From contig NC_056750.1 of the NCBI RefSeq assembly GCF_019279795.1, forward strand, positions 700,311,721 to 700,375,720: DNA of 64,000 nucleotides. The letters are read 5' to 3'. Below the pieces are notes generated by a model. That model was not told the DNA's origin. It saw only the letters and a list, made by a program, of their open reading frames with translations, and did no database searches. This DNA is from Protopterus annectens. Taxonomy: Eukaryota > Chordata > Ceratodontiformes > Protopteridae. Every line of letters starts with the position of its first letter. The first letter of the stretch is position 1. Shown here piece by piece: positions 43,500-54,899 of the stretch. Both the position numbers and the translations under genes were made by a program.

Positions 43500-45942
43500 C
43501 AGATATGGCTTTGTAAGTAGAGCAGAGATTGCCTCTAAGTAGGCGATATGAGACAGAGAATGGTTGGAGATTTTTTGAGTCTGTCCATGTAGGACAAGTG
43601 TTTATGGCCTACTATCCTCTTTGTGAGGTAGTTTTGCATCCTCTCCAGTTGTTGCAGGTGTCTAGTGAGGTACATGCCAAATGCGGCATTGTACTTGATG
43701 ATTGGCCTAATGAGGGAAGAGTAGAGGGAGACAATGACCTCTTTCTTTCTGGATGCAAAACCCTTGGTAATGGGATGTGCCACATAGAAGGACTTTCTGA
43801 CCACAGTGGCAATGTGGTGGTCAAAAGAGAGGTTGCTGTCAGCCTGTGTTCCCAGATGTCCTGTAACGCCTTCTGTGTTCAGTGGACTACAATCAATGTG
43901 GTAGTTCGTGGGAACTGGGTTTTTCCCAAAGGGGATGACACATTTTTTGGCATTGAGCTGAAGTCTATAGTTCTAACACCATTTATTGGTCCCAGTGAGG
44001 CCTTTCTGTAGGATGTCAACATCACTTGGGGAGTTAATAATAGCTCCCAACTTGCAATCATCTGTGAACTTTTTCAGCCAGAGTCCCTTCGTTTTGGCCT
44101 GGACTTAAAATAAGTAGATACCAAACAGGAGAGGACCCAGGCCCGAACTCTGTGGTAGTCCACTTGTAACTGGCCTGCAGTCTGACTTTGAGTCAGCTAC
44201 TTTCATACTGTGGGTTCTATCTGTGAGCCAGTTTTCAACCCACCTAGTGATACAAGGGTTGATGCCTAGCCAAGTGAGTTTTTCTATGATTCCTGAGTGG
44301 GGAGTGGTATCAAAGACCTTGGCCAGATCAAGGTAGGCTGTATGAACCACCTTGCCTTCATCAACAGCTCTAGTGATTAACTCAAAGAATTCGACCAGGT
44401 TAAGCAGTCATGATCTACCCTTCACAAAACCAAACTGTTTGGGATCCAGAGTTTGGAAATTCCCTATATCCTTGTTTATTAGGTCCATGATGATGCGTTC
44501 CATAGCTTTGCATATCAGACTCATCAGGCTAATTGGCGATAGTTCCCAGGGTCTGCAGTCGCTCCTCCTTTGTGGAGAGGGATGACTGTAGCAGTGCACC
44601 ATTCGGTAGGAACAAAGCCTGAGGTGAGGCTGTAATTGAACAGGACGCACAGGTGAGGTGCCAGTTCACTCTGTAGTTTATGTAGAACACAGCCAGGGAT
44701 ATTGTCAGGTCCCATAGAAGCTGTATTCTTGGCCTTGGACAGTGCTGTTTCAACCTGTGCAGCAGTAATACTGGGTGCCTGGAAATCAACTGGTATTGAT
44801 TGGTCCTTTGTGGAGGGTGGTGAAGTTGACACAATCTGTTGGCCAGTATATTGGCAATATCTGTTGGCGCTCTATAGGAGGTACCAGTGTGCAGTAGCTC
44901 AGAGCAAATCTGGGTATTGCCGTGCAGATTTTTTACACAACTATAGAAGGCTTTGTGGTTGTCTTTACTATATGCTGCAATTCTGTTTTCATGCCTAGCT
45001 TTAGAGGATTTGATGAGGGGATCTCAACTTTTTTTGGGGCTGATAAGGGAGTTTGTCCAGTCTTGGGACGTCAACTTATTCCGCATCAATTTCCTCCTCC
45101 TGTTGTAGAGTTTGTTTATGGCAGGGGACCACCAGATTGGCTTGTTTTTTTTGGAGGAGAGCGTCTTTGTTCTATTAGGTATGGTGAAATCCATGCATTT
45201 GTGTATGTGTTTGTACAGTGCATTGGTGAATGATTCGGTGGTCATGCAACTATTCTCCATTTGCATGGGTGTCGTGAAGTTATCCACCTCTATTTTTAGG
45301 AGCCCAAAGTTAGCTTTGGAGAAGTTGATTAGTTTGTAGTTGGATCTAACCAGGGAGGAGTTGACAATTGGTGTAGAGCAACAGTTGCCCATATTAGTAA
45401 TGACCAGGTCAAGGATGTTGCTATCTCTAGTGGGGGTAAGAATGAACTGGTCCAGGGCATTGGAATTAATGAATTCCAGGAAACGTTGGGCAAGTGTATT
45501 GGTACATGAGTAGTTTTCCCAGTTAATGGAGGGGGTAGTTGAAGTCGCCCAGTATGAGAGTCTTAGGTTGGACCCTAATATTTTCCAGGGTGCTTAGGAA
45601 CATAGAGTGCGAGTCTTGGGACATGGTTGAGGACCTATAGCAGGCTGCGACCTGAATCACTGTCTTACCGAATGTTAGCTGCACCTGAAGTATTTCTGAT
45701 GCGTTATGTTGGACTACCAGTCTGGAGGTGTTTGCATCCTTTATGAATATGGAAACGCCACCTTTGGAGCTTCGGCCCAAGTTCTGGGGCCGAAAGATCT
45801 GGAAAGAGTTATAGCGTGGTAGTGCAGGGATGCTTTCTGCTTCCTTGTAACAGATCTCTGTTACAGCACAAATGTCGATGTTCTCCATTTTGAGTACTTC
45901 GAGAGAGTGCATTTTGAGATTTAGACTTCTAGGGCTGAGCAA
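43500..45942 (-). pseudogene. LINE-c ORF2: APE endonuclease and reverse transcriptase
   Basis: Minus strand. Endonuclease: NIDICAVTEICY (the usual Glu of the TET-type motif kept), RSSKGGVSIFI, VQVAACYRSSTMS, LILGDFNYP (45860-45545). RT: ALSKAKNTASMGPDNIPG (about 44740), TATVIPLHKGGATADPGNYR, FVKGRS, TAYLDLAKVFDTTPHSGIIEKL (44340-44280), SGLPQSSGLGPLLF, FTDD at the active site (44060; the usual Ala is Thr and both Asp kept), then SLIRPIIKYNAAFGMYLTRHLQQLE. Frames change repeatedly. CR1 clade by order and motif style. Confidence 0.85.
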
Positions 45943-45959
45943 ATGACCCTCAGATTACA

Positions 45960-46980
45960 TATGACCCTCAGATTATATTTGTTTGTAGCTGTTATGGTGG
46001 TAAGTTGGTCTTTTGAACACCACCTAAAAAAGGCACTATAGGGGTGGCAAGGGCCTTGGCCAGTGTCTGGAAGCCCAGGGGTGACAGATGCAGGCCATCT
46101 CTGGCAAAGCATTGAGGTCTGTCATTGATGTCATCCCAGGCAGACAGATACTGGATGATCTTAGAATGACACCAGAAACTTAGCCACTTGTTGAAATCAA
46201 TCGTTTTCTGCTTGTAATCATTCGTTTTCTGCTTGTACTGTTAAATCATTCTGGGTGATGGTAAGATGCTGCTCAGGGCTAGGGTCATACCTGCTTGGGC
46301 TACATAATCCGAGAGCACCTCCATGTCTCTTCATGTAGTCCAGGGAGGTACGTCTCATGTCATTCACACCCCACATGTACAATGACAGAATCATATTTTA
46401 CCTGTTGTTGAGGGACCTGAGTGCATGCATTATGTGGCGAATCCTGGCATCTGACAAGCAGCTGACTGTTACTTTCTCCTTATTCAACCTAGTGAGTGAG
46501 ACATCAGTGTGCTTCACTATCGAGTCACCTATGACTAGTGTGTTGAGCATGCTGTTTTGCCTTGGGGGCTTTGGTTGAATGGTACACTGTTTTAGGAGAG
46601 TTGTGTGTCTCGTGAATAGTGTTGTGCTGTGGTGGTAGAGTGCGTTTCTGCCCTGGAGGTCTCTGCTATTTGTGTAGATTTTTATTGAGAGCCTACGCGA
46701 AGGTGGGTGTGTGGTTTGTGTTTCTATGTGAAGGCAGTGCTGGTGTGTGTTCTGCAGGTCTGTGTGTTCCATGTGGTGTGGTGCAAGTGGTGATCTTCTC
46801 CTCTTGACCAACTATTCCAGTCTTGGCTGGAGAGTGTTTGGCTTCCAGTTTGGATATATAAGTGCATCTCTGGCAAGTCTGAGTGTTTGGAGGTAAGAGG
46901 AGAGGGTTGTCAGTGTAAATGAGGCAGTTGCTACATTGCCTCAGGATGCCCAAGTTCACCAGGTTAATAGGAGAAAGCAC
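45960..46980 (-). pseudogene. LINE-c ORF1 with an esterase-like (SGNH hydrolase) domain
   Basis: Minus strand: an N-terminal C-x2-C...C-x2-C segment (QCSNCLIYTDNPLLLPPNTQTCQRC, 46940-46870), a basic/polar linker, then VIGDSIVKHTDVSLTRL (about 46545-46500), where GDS is the SGNH nucleophile motif. MCGVNDMRRTSLDYM (46370-46330) holds the GxND motif, and DGLHLSPLGFQTLAKAL (46100-46050) holds the C-terminal DxxH-like motif. CR1-group ORF1 proteins are known to carry such an esterase. Frame changes near 46400. Confidence 0.8.
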
Positions 46981-47194
46981 AGGGAATTGACCTTTAATAC
47001 ATGACTGGAGGAGTGGGCATTAATAAGTACTGGAGCTGTTTCCTTGTAGAATGTTTAGTGCTGGTAGCACTTGTGTGCTACAATAATTGCTACAAGAAAT
47101 CTGGTAAAGTGCTAGACTAATAAGCCAGCAAAAGTGCAGGAGAGGAGAGAACTAGCAGATTTAAGGGAAAATTTGAAGAGCAGACTTTTGCACT

Positions 47195-47655
47195 GCTCAG
47201 AAGCTTACAAACCATCCTGGATACAGCAAATCTGTATCTGGACTAGACTAGTTACAGAAAAGGCGGGAAGCAAGCGTAAACATGGGCTTTTAAAGCAGAA
47301 AGTTGAAAGAGGGAAAAACTGCCCAAATGGCCAATAAGCTACAATTTCTGGGCCAGAAACCACCCCTCTTGTGGTAGATAGGCTACCTAGTGCGTACCAC
47401 TCCCACTGATAAGCTAGAAGGCTTCCCTCCAACACAGAAAGGCTTGAGGGGCTCAGAAGCTTACATACAGTCCTGGATACAGCCAATCTGTGTCTGGACT
47501 AGACTAGGCACAGGAAAGGTGGGAAAAGTGTAAACCTGGGCTTTTAAACCCAACAGTTGAAAGAGATGGAAAAAACTGTCCAAACGACCAATAAACTACA
47601 ATTTCTGGGCCAGAAACCACTTCCCTTGTGGCAGATAGGCTACCTAGTGCTTGCA
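47195..47655 (-). repeat. 256-bp tandem repeats in the LINE-c 5' UTR
   Basis: Unit 1 is 47195-47450 and unit 2 is 47451-47655. Unit 2 lacks its last ~50 bases because D8 begins there. Both open GCTCAGAAGCTTACA and include TGTNTCTGGACTAGACTAG, TTTTAAA, CTACAATTTCTGGGCCAGAAACCAC and AGATAGGCTACCTAGTGC. Repeated 5' units are known as promoter monomers in some LINEs; a promoter role here is inferred. Confidence 0.88.
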
Positions 47656-47668
47656 ACAGCTTGATCTG

Positions 47669-47815
47669 ATGCGTCTCATTTGTTCTTCAACCGATTGGTT
47701 TCAGATCCGACCTTGGATCTGACTTCATACACTTTTAAAGACGTTGATCTGTAGCTCGAATTCCTCCCTTACCCATAATCCTCCTTTCAGAATTACTTCA
47801 GATCTCATTTGCCAC
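47669..47815 (+). repeat. D8 left inverted terminal repeat
   Basis: ATGCGTCTCATTTGTTC, then GATCTGTAGCTCGAATTCC, ACCCATAATCC and AGATCTCATTTGCCAC, in the same order as other left ITRs. Best match is the inverse of the D2 right ITR. Its own right ITR is not in the window. Confidence 0.7.
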
Positions 47816-48141
47816 TTCACTGAAAGTACATGGTTTCTGTAGCTCGGGCATTTGGACTGCTTTTTGGATAAGTGTTACCTTCATAATATTTTATAATTAT
47901 ACTTTCTTGTTTCTTGCTCCCCTTTGTACTTCATTTACATTTATATTAAAAAAAAATCTGTTTATTTATCTTCTACATTTTGGTGCAGGCCTTTCCATGC
48001 CTACAACAGTTTTTTTTTTCTCTCCTACTGCTACCTATGTATAGGTACTTCTACTTCTACCATTATTGGTAATTGTATTCTTTTCTACCATCATTGGTAA
48101 TATCTTTCTCCCTTCTATTTTTCTTTTTCAGGGTAGCTGCT

Positions 48142-49986
48142 ATGTCAGATAAGCTGATCGGTTTTAGAAAATCCATGTACTGTGGGGACAAGATCCTCCT
48201 CTCTGATGCCCACTAAGAGCGTATTTATTGCTTGGGCTCTGTCCATTTGGATATAGTGTGTGAAATGTGTGGATTTTAGTCACCATGCCTTGGCTGTGGA
48301 CCACATCAAGTTGATCCTGGAGGGTCTTTTACCTTCTACTACTTTGGCTACTACAATTTCTTTTGAAGCTTTCCCTTCCAAAAAGCCTCCTTACAAGGCT
48401 AAGGGGATTCATTAATCAAAGGCAAAGAGGGTAGGAAACAATTCCCTGATTGCTTTCCCTTTGTGGATTTGGGCTTAGCTCTGAAAAAATTTATAAACCA
48501 TCGAATCCATCCGGTCCATCAGATCTGACAAGGTCAAATTCTAGATCTAGGCTCCTCCACCTTCACTCAGGAGCCAATTTCTTCTCTAATCAAGTCATCC
48601 TTTCAGGAGACCTTGAGAAGAACTCCAGACCACCATCTACCTAATCTCCCAGGTTGTCTAGGAGCCTAACCAAAGCTGATGTGGACAGGATGATGAAGTT
48701 TCTCTGGGCAAAGGTTCAGTTGGCATTTATACCAGCTTTGTCTCATCAGAACTGTGAACCTGCCATCAGCCCCTACCCAGTTGTTGAGTCCTACTGTGAT
48801 CTGACCTTTAGTATTGGAGCTGTCAGACCTGAGAATCCACAGTCTGTCTTTGTCTGATCTGATTGCCTGACCTTCTTCAACCCCATCTCCATTTCTGATC
48901 CATTTGGGGTGAGATCTTGGGGGGGTGGTAATTTCATCTCTGCTCTTGGAGCCATTTTTTCCTCTTGGAGCTTCAGCTCTGGATAACTCTGCTCTAACAC
49001 CTGCCTCCATGGAGAGTCAGGATGATGCTTTGAACCACCTTGGGCAGTTGCCTTTGGCTTCTGCTGGGGCAGCCCTTGTTTTTCCTATGTATAGCTTCTG
49101 CCCCCCCTTCCCAAGAGGAGTCTGTGTTTTCTGAGCTGGCTGTTATTTCCTGGTTAGCACCCAACCACCCACCCCCTCAGCGGATGAGATATTGGACCTC
49201 ATCTCCTGCCGGGCATGGAAGGATCCAGATATCATGGAACCAATTCCTGAAAGACCTGACATGTACCTGGTTGCACTTAAGGATCATACCCACTGGAGTA
49301 AGGTCCCCAGTGCATGCTATGATGTTTGCAGAAAGAACCTGCTGAACAAAGTTCTACTGTCCTCACCCCCTCCAATAGAGAGTCCAGGGAGTTGGATAGG
49401 TATGGAAAGTGCATTATGTGTTAGTGAGCTTTGCTGTCAGGTCGCTGAAATATTTGACACGTCACAAGATTTCAGAAGGAATTGATCAAGGATTTTTTTC
49501 AATGCTCTCTCTGTGTTAATGTCTGTGGAGGATAAGAAGACCATTTCTGCATGACTGGGCCACCCCACAGTCCCTATTAAATGCCTCTATGAGACTCATT
49601 TCCCATGCCTCAGCAGGTGCTTCGGGAGCTGTGGGATCAGGAATAGCTGTGAGATGGCATGCCTGGATGTTCCTCTGTGACATTGGAGACCTTTCAAGTC
49701 ATTGTTCATCAATGCTTCCTTTGATGAATTTACCTTATTTGGCCCAAAGGTTAAAGAAACCCTGTCCGGGAGTGATCAAAATGAGAAGACCTTATTTGCC
49801 TTGGGATCACTTTTTCTATACCTCAAAGAACTATTTCATGGAATCAGAGAGGTGGCAGGAAAATGTGGTTCTGGAGGTCGCAAAATGCTTCCCAAGACTC
49901 TTATGGCATTAGACCCCCTGTTTCACGGGAGAGAACTCCAGTAATACACAATGCCCTCATGGGAGAGGAGGTCTGAAAAATTAGGG
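48142..49986 (+). pseudogene. DIRS gag (D8), degraded
   Basis: ATG 48142, SDKLIGFRKSMYCGDKI, stop, IYCLGSVHLDIVCEMCG (cysteine module damaged). Later SLTKADVDRMMKFL (48660), FPLGASALDNSALTP (48960), ISCRAWKDPDIMEPIPERPDMYL (49200), SMRLISHASAGASGAVGSGIAVRWHAW (49590), FINASFDEFTLFGPKVKETL (49705). Several frame changes. Confidence 0.8.
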
Positions 49987-50155
49987 ATGTGAAGTTATTC
50001 AATCTCGCCTTCATTGTTGCTGATGGATTCAGAGCCCAATCATTGGCTCCGAGTTGGTGAATTTGCAAAGCTCGAGGTCTCCAACAGCTCGAGGCCAAAG
50101 CCCTATCCCACAATGCACCACTACATTCCCCAGATCTAGATTGCCGCTGCAACTG
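49987..50155 (+). repeat. D9 left inverted terminal repeat
   Basis: ATGTGAAGTTATTCAATCTCG through CCCCAGATCTAGATTGCC. Partner at 56213-56396, sharing CAAAGCTCG, CCCTATCCCACAATGCACCA and CCCCAGATCT. Confidence 0.93.
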
Positions 50156-50587
50156 ATCGGGTGTTTTCTACAGCTCTTGGCCGCTGGAGAGAGAAGTTTG
50201 CAATTTTCCTTCAAAAATTTCATAATAGTTTCCACTTTTATTGGTTAGTTAGGTCTTAATAGTATTGTGCTTTTTTCTGGTTATCCACTTTTTGGATTTA
50301 TATTCTTGTTTGGATAGCTCTCTCTCTCGTTTTGGGCTTGGCCCTGTTTATTCAAGTTAGCCGTTTGGCTTTATTGCTCTATCCCAAGCCAAGGTTAGGC
50401 TTTTGCAGTTTTCTGCAATTTTCTGTTTGTTAGCCAGTTAGGCTCTTGGCCGTTTTTTTGGTTTTCCTTAGCCTGTTAGGCTTTTTCTATTACAGTTTTA
50501 GAAGTTTTATAGCTGCCTTTGTATACTTTTAACTGGTTAGGCTCACATTTTCTTTGGTCTAGTTATTGTTGTACTTGCTGCCTTACA

Positions 50588-52740
50588 ATGTCTGAGAAGG
50601 CTAAATCAGGTTTCAAGAGGTGCCCCAAATGTAGTCAGAAAATGTCGATTACAGATGGTCATGCTACATGTGTGTACTGCTTGGGTGAAGTATATTTACA
50701 GGAGGTTTGTTCCATTTGTCATGGGTTCAGCTCTAGAGTGTTAGCTGAAAGGAAGTGTAAGCTAGTGGAGTGGGGTTTAATTAAGTCTGCTTTCCAATCA
50801 GACTTGGATTCTGGTCAACCAAAACCCTCTTCTCCAGCCTCTTTATCTAGTTTGGCTCCAAAGGGCTCTTCAGTTCCAAAAACTTCTAAAAAGGCTATGG
50901 TCTCTGTTGCAGTGCCATCGGAACCGACCATTCTGGTTGCTGGTAGCACCCAGTCTCAAGTCTTGGAACAGGTATCTCCTACTGTGAGGTCCCCGATTCT
51001 GGGATCACTGGCTCTGTCGGTGGTCTTCTCTCAGGCTTCTAGACTTTCCAATTTGGACGTGGACCAAGTGGTGCGGAGACTTTCATAGGATCCGGAGCTT
51101 GCTAAAATTCTGTCAGTTTTGACTCTAGCAGCTTCGGAACTGACAAAGTCCTCTCCTGTTGTTGTTGTTGCTCCTCCTCTGACTCGAATTGAGACATTGG
51201 AGCTGGAGGAGGCCATTCAGTTGGTGGAACCATCGGTACCGACACTTTTGACCTGTCTGTACTGACCACCCTGATATCCTCTGCTCTGGTGGTGGAATCT
51301 GGGAGCCGACACTCTCCTGTCTGTTCCGGGTGGGGGGGAGGTCAAACATCAGTTCCGAATTTTCCTCTTGGGGCTTTGGCATGGATGAGTTTGGCTCCTA
51401 TCTCGGGCTTGTAGCCTGTGGTTCTGGTGTGGGAGGGAGTCTTCGGTGCCTTGGGACTCGGGTGCTTCCTCGCATTGGAGCCGTGGGGCCTTCGATGCCA
51501 TGAGCACTCCCCCTGGACTTCCACAGCCTCTGATATGGCCACCTCCTTCTGAAAGGCACCTGCTTCTTCTCTGCTTCTACTCACCGTAAGCGTAGAGACC
51601 CAGAGCCTCAGGATGCCCCCTTGGAGGAACCCTGCTCTTCCGAGACCTCCGCAGAGATTCCCACTGAGGAGGTTCCTCGGAAGAGATTATGTAAGAGGAG
51701 AGATCTAGATTCTCCTCAGGAATCCATGTCGGACATCGATTTGGAGGAATGGAAGGGTCCCCAAGGTCCCCCTCTGATGATATTTCCTTCAGGGATATCC
51801 TTGAGATCCTTAAGCAGAGGGGAGACTGGCAGCCCCTAAACCCTACCGAGGACGAATCAGTGCTCCTGAAGGCTTTCGGGTCATGACCCTCCACCTCTTG
51901 GGTGTCTCCGCCCTTCGATGAGTTGGTGGATCTTTTGTCTCAAAGGGCATGGGAGTCAGCCGATTCTATGGAGCCTGTTCCTAGAAGGCCCAACAAGTAC
52001 ATTTCAGCACCCCAAGATAAGTCCTTCCTATCTAAACCCATACCTGTTGATGCCATGGTGGTGGCAGCAGCCACTAAAGAGATGTCTGAGACTTCTGCAT
52101 TTGTTCATCCTCCTAATAGAGAGTCTAAGATAATGGACAGATACGGGAAGTGCATGTTCAGTTCTACGACCTTTTCCCTTCAGTCATTGAACTACCTAAC
52201 CCACTTCACAAGACTTCAGAGAGATCTCGTCAAGGAGCTTGGAGATGCTTTCCAGGGTGCAGTAGCCGAGTCTGTGGCAGACAAGGTGATGTCTCAGCTT
52301 GCTACCCTCCACTCGATCGTAAACTCTTCCCTGCGCCTCGTATCTTACGCATCTGATGGAATGAGTAGGGCTGCGTGTACAGGAATTGTGAAGACATTCC
52401 TGGATGCGCTTATGTTATTTTGCGGAACTTTTTAAGTCATCGTTTGTGAATGCCCCCGTTGATGGTTCTTCCTTATTTGGACCAAAAGTTAGACAGTCAC
52501 CAGATGTGAGCAAGATGGTAAGACTCTATCTGCCATTGGAGTCCATTTTTCTACCCCTACTAGACCTTATCCCAAAGGTCAATGGGGTGGGAAAATGTGG
52601 TTCCAGAAGACCCAAGGAGCCTTTCCAAACTCACAAGGTGAGGCTTCCTCCAGGGGCAGAGGAGGAGGCAATGGCTGAAGACTATGCCCATGCGGCAGTG
52701 GGGTCCACAGAACCAGGGTGACAGGGATCAGTTCCTTGGG
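50588..52740 (+). pseudogene. DIRS gag (D9), frameshifted
   Basis: ATG 50588 opens a 167-aa frame to the stop at 51088, beginning SEKAKSGFKRCPKC. The full cysteine module is CPKC-x12-CVYC-x9-CSIC-H. Further blocks in other frames: EVPRKRLCKRRDLDSPQ (51670), SDIDLEEWKGPQGPP, then a 177-aa frame 51902-52435 with PPFDELVDLLSQRAWESAD, PVDAMVVAAATKE, NRESKIMDRYGKCMFSSTTF, QLATLHSIVNSSLRLVSYASDG. The end is FVNAPVDGSSLFGPKV (52450) and an RG/GAEEE-like tail. One of the better preserved copies. Confidence 0.86.
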
Positions 52741-54890
52741 AAACCCTAGCAGTGCTCCTGAAAGGGAGGCCTGACTGTCCTGCTCTGGAGGCAGTAGGTG
52801 GACGTTTGTCTTTGTACCTAGGCACCTGACTAAATATCTCAGAAGACCGATGGGTACAAAACGTTATATCCAGAGGATATTCCATTCCCTTCTCTCACAG
52901 CCCAGACCAACAAAAAGAATCCCAGACGTTCCACCCAGTCTGCAGGATGTAGCATCTGTAGAGGTCCAGTAACTATTGCAAAAAAGTCATCCAGCCAGTC
53001 CAAGCAGACCAGCAAGGATCTGGAAGTTACTCAAGGTTCTTTTTGGTACCAAAGAAGACAGGGGACTAGAGACCTGTTCTGGACTTCAGCAGACTCAACA
53101 AATATGTGGTAATGAAGTTCCAGATGGTCACGCCTTCAGTCCATTCTCCCGTTCTTAGGGAAGGACAATTGGATGTGCTCTATAGATCTCCAGGTTGCAT
53201 ACTACCATATCAAAATTGCCAGGCCATCCAGAGATCATCTGCACTTCTGGCCGGGAGCCAGTCACTTCCAGTTTTGAGCCCTGCCCTTTGGTCTCACTAC
53301 AGCCCCCAGTGTTTTCACAAAATGCATGGCAGTGATCATGGCTCACTTGAGACATTCAGGATTCCGGGTGTTTCCTTACTTGGACGACTGGCTCCTTACC
53401 GCTCCCACCAGGCATCAGCTTATTCGGGCAAGGGACGCTACCATAGATCTATGCTTATAGCTGGGTATTACAATTAATTTAGAAAAGTCTGCTTTATTGC
53501 CATTGCAGTGTATAGTCTTTATAGGAGCAGACTTGGACACGGTCAGCATGTCCCTGAAGCTCCCTCCCGAAAGAGTGATTATCCTTCAACAACAAATTGT
53601 GGATCACCTGTCAAAATGAAAGGTACCAGCATCACAGATTCTCAAACTGCTCGGCACTATGGCAGCAGCGATTATTGCAATAATCCTTGCGAGATCTCGC
53701 ATGTGCAGTCTCAACTCATTCCAGTCGAGTGACGTCTCCAGGCGTTTCTGCAGTTACACCTTACTGCTCCTCTAGGCGTCAAATATTGCATCTTCATATT
53801 TGCATTAATAATTCCAAAACCATGTTACATACAAGGTATCGGAAAATTTTATCTTGAAGCATACATGATAGCAAACACAATTGTCTTGATATATGACCTC
53901 TGTCAATGGGTATTTGAGGTAATAACTTAAATTTTTAAATGCTGAAGCCACACCCACTAGGAGTTAAAGGTACACATTCAAAAGAGCTCTACTGGAGGGA
54001 ATGAGTTAAGTGGCTGCTGTTCACACAGTGGACGTTTCAGGACTTACCTATGAATCACCCAGTTCTGGTTACCAACTCCTACAAGGATGACCTTCGGTGG
54101 TGGCGAACGTCCAAGATGGTGACTCTGGGCTCTCCATTTGTTCTCCCCACTCCATTTGCAACAGTAACCACGGATGCCTCCCTGATCGGGTGGAGGGGCA
54201 CTATCAGGGATGGATAGCCCAAGGTACTTGGCAGGCTCACAAGGCTCATTTGCACATAAACGTCCTGGAGATGAGTGGTTCTTTTAGCATTGCAAGCCTT
54301 TCAAGACTCTCTTCCCCTAGGCAGGATTGCAATCCAGTCGGACAACATGTCCGTAATCTGGTACATAAACAAGGAGCCACCAAATCTTACCCCTTGTGTC
54401 GAGAGGCTCTAAGATTATGGAAATGGGCAGACTCCACCCAGCGTTTTCTGATTGCAGTGCACATTCTGGGGAAATCAGCAGAGCTATTCTGTTACCTCAT
54501 GAGTGGTCTCTCAAGAACGAAATAGCGGAAATGATTTTCTGCAGATGGGGCCAGCCTTGCTGCCACCTTTTTGCCATCCTCACAAACAGCAAGTGCAGCA
54601 ACTACTTTGCCCTGATCCCTCAACAGGGACAATCCCTGAGGGACACACTCGTCCACGATTGGCCTCCGGGACTCATATATGCTTTTCCTCCCTTTCCACT
54701 GATTCCCAAAGTATTGCAGAAAGCCAATGTTCTGGGCAGGACGCATCTTAATTGCCCCATATTGGTCTCATCAAATTTGGTTCCCCTTCCTGAAGCCTCA
54801 TCTACTAGAGGAGCCTTAGATCCTGGACCCAGTGCCGGATCTGTTGACCCTCTCGTCAGGAGCTCTTCCTCCCTTTCTTCAGTCCATTAA
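52741..54890 (+). pseudogene. DIRS RT, RNase H and methyltransferase-like part (D9)
   Basis: YSRFFLVPKKTGD then TAG where Trp is usual; motif A CSIDLQVAYYHIKIA (catalytic Asp kept, second Asp of DAYY is Val); GASHFQF then TGA, the same stop as in D5; PFGLTTAPSVF; motif C YLDDWLLTA intact. A foreign insert splits LQAFLQ from TQWTFQDLP (about 53752-54018). RNase H VTTDASLIGWRG (54165) keeps its Asp. The methyltransferase-like block ends ...YAFPPFPLIPKVL...PILVSSNLVPLP. Confidence 0.86.
53752..54018. mobile_element. Unidentified ~270-bp insertion in D9 pol
   Basis: Sequence absent from the same place in D4, D5 and D6, lying between the codons for FLQ and TQW. AT-rich, with GCCACACCCACTAGGAG (about 53950). 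No clear ITRs, A/B boxes or open frame. Could be a SINE fragment or a non-autonomous DNA transposon; the ends are approximate. Confidence 0.5.
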
Positions 54891-54899
54891 ACTGACAGC

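Larger units (their letters stand above)
43136..47668 (-). mobile_element. LINE-c, nearly full-length CR1-like retrotransposon
   Basis: A 4.5-kb minus-strand element: 5' tandem repeats (47195-47655), ORF1 (about 46980-45960), ORF2 with endonuclease and RT (45942-about 43500) and a 3' UTR ending at 43136. The 3' end lies inside D7 gag. On the upstream side D8 begins at 47669, inside the second 5' repeat unit, so D8 probably inserted into this LINE. Frameshifts in both ORFs make it inactive. Confidence 0.87.

Noticed and set aside
43612..43824. Second minus-strand frame overlapping LINE-c RT
   Set aside because: Shadow of the frame carrying RPIIKYNAAFGMYLTRHLQQLE, which matches LINE-b.
40963..49986. 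D7 and D8 as one DIRS element split by LINE-c
   Set aside because: D8 has its own left ITR and its own gag start after LINE-c, so they are separate copies.
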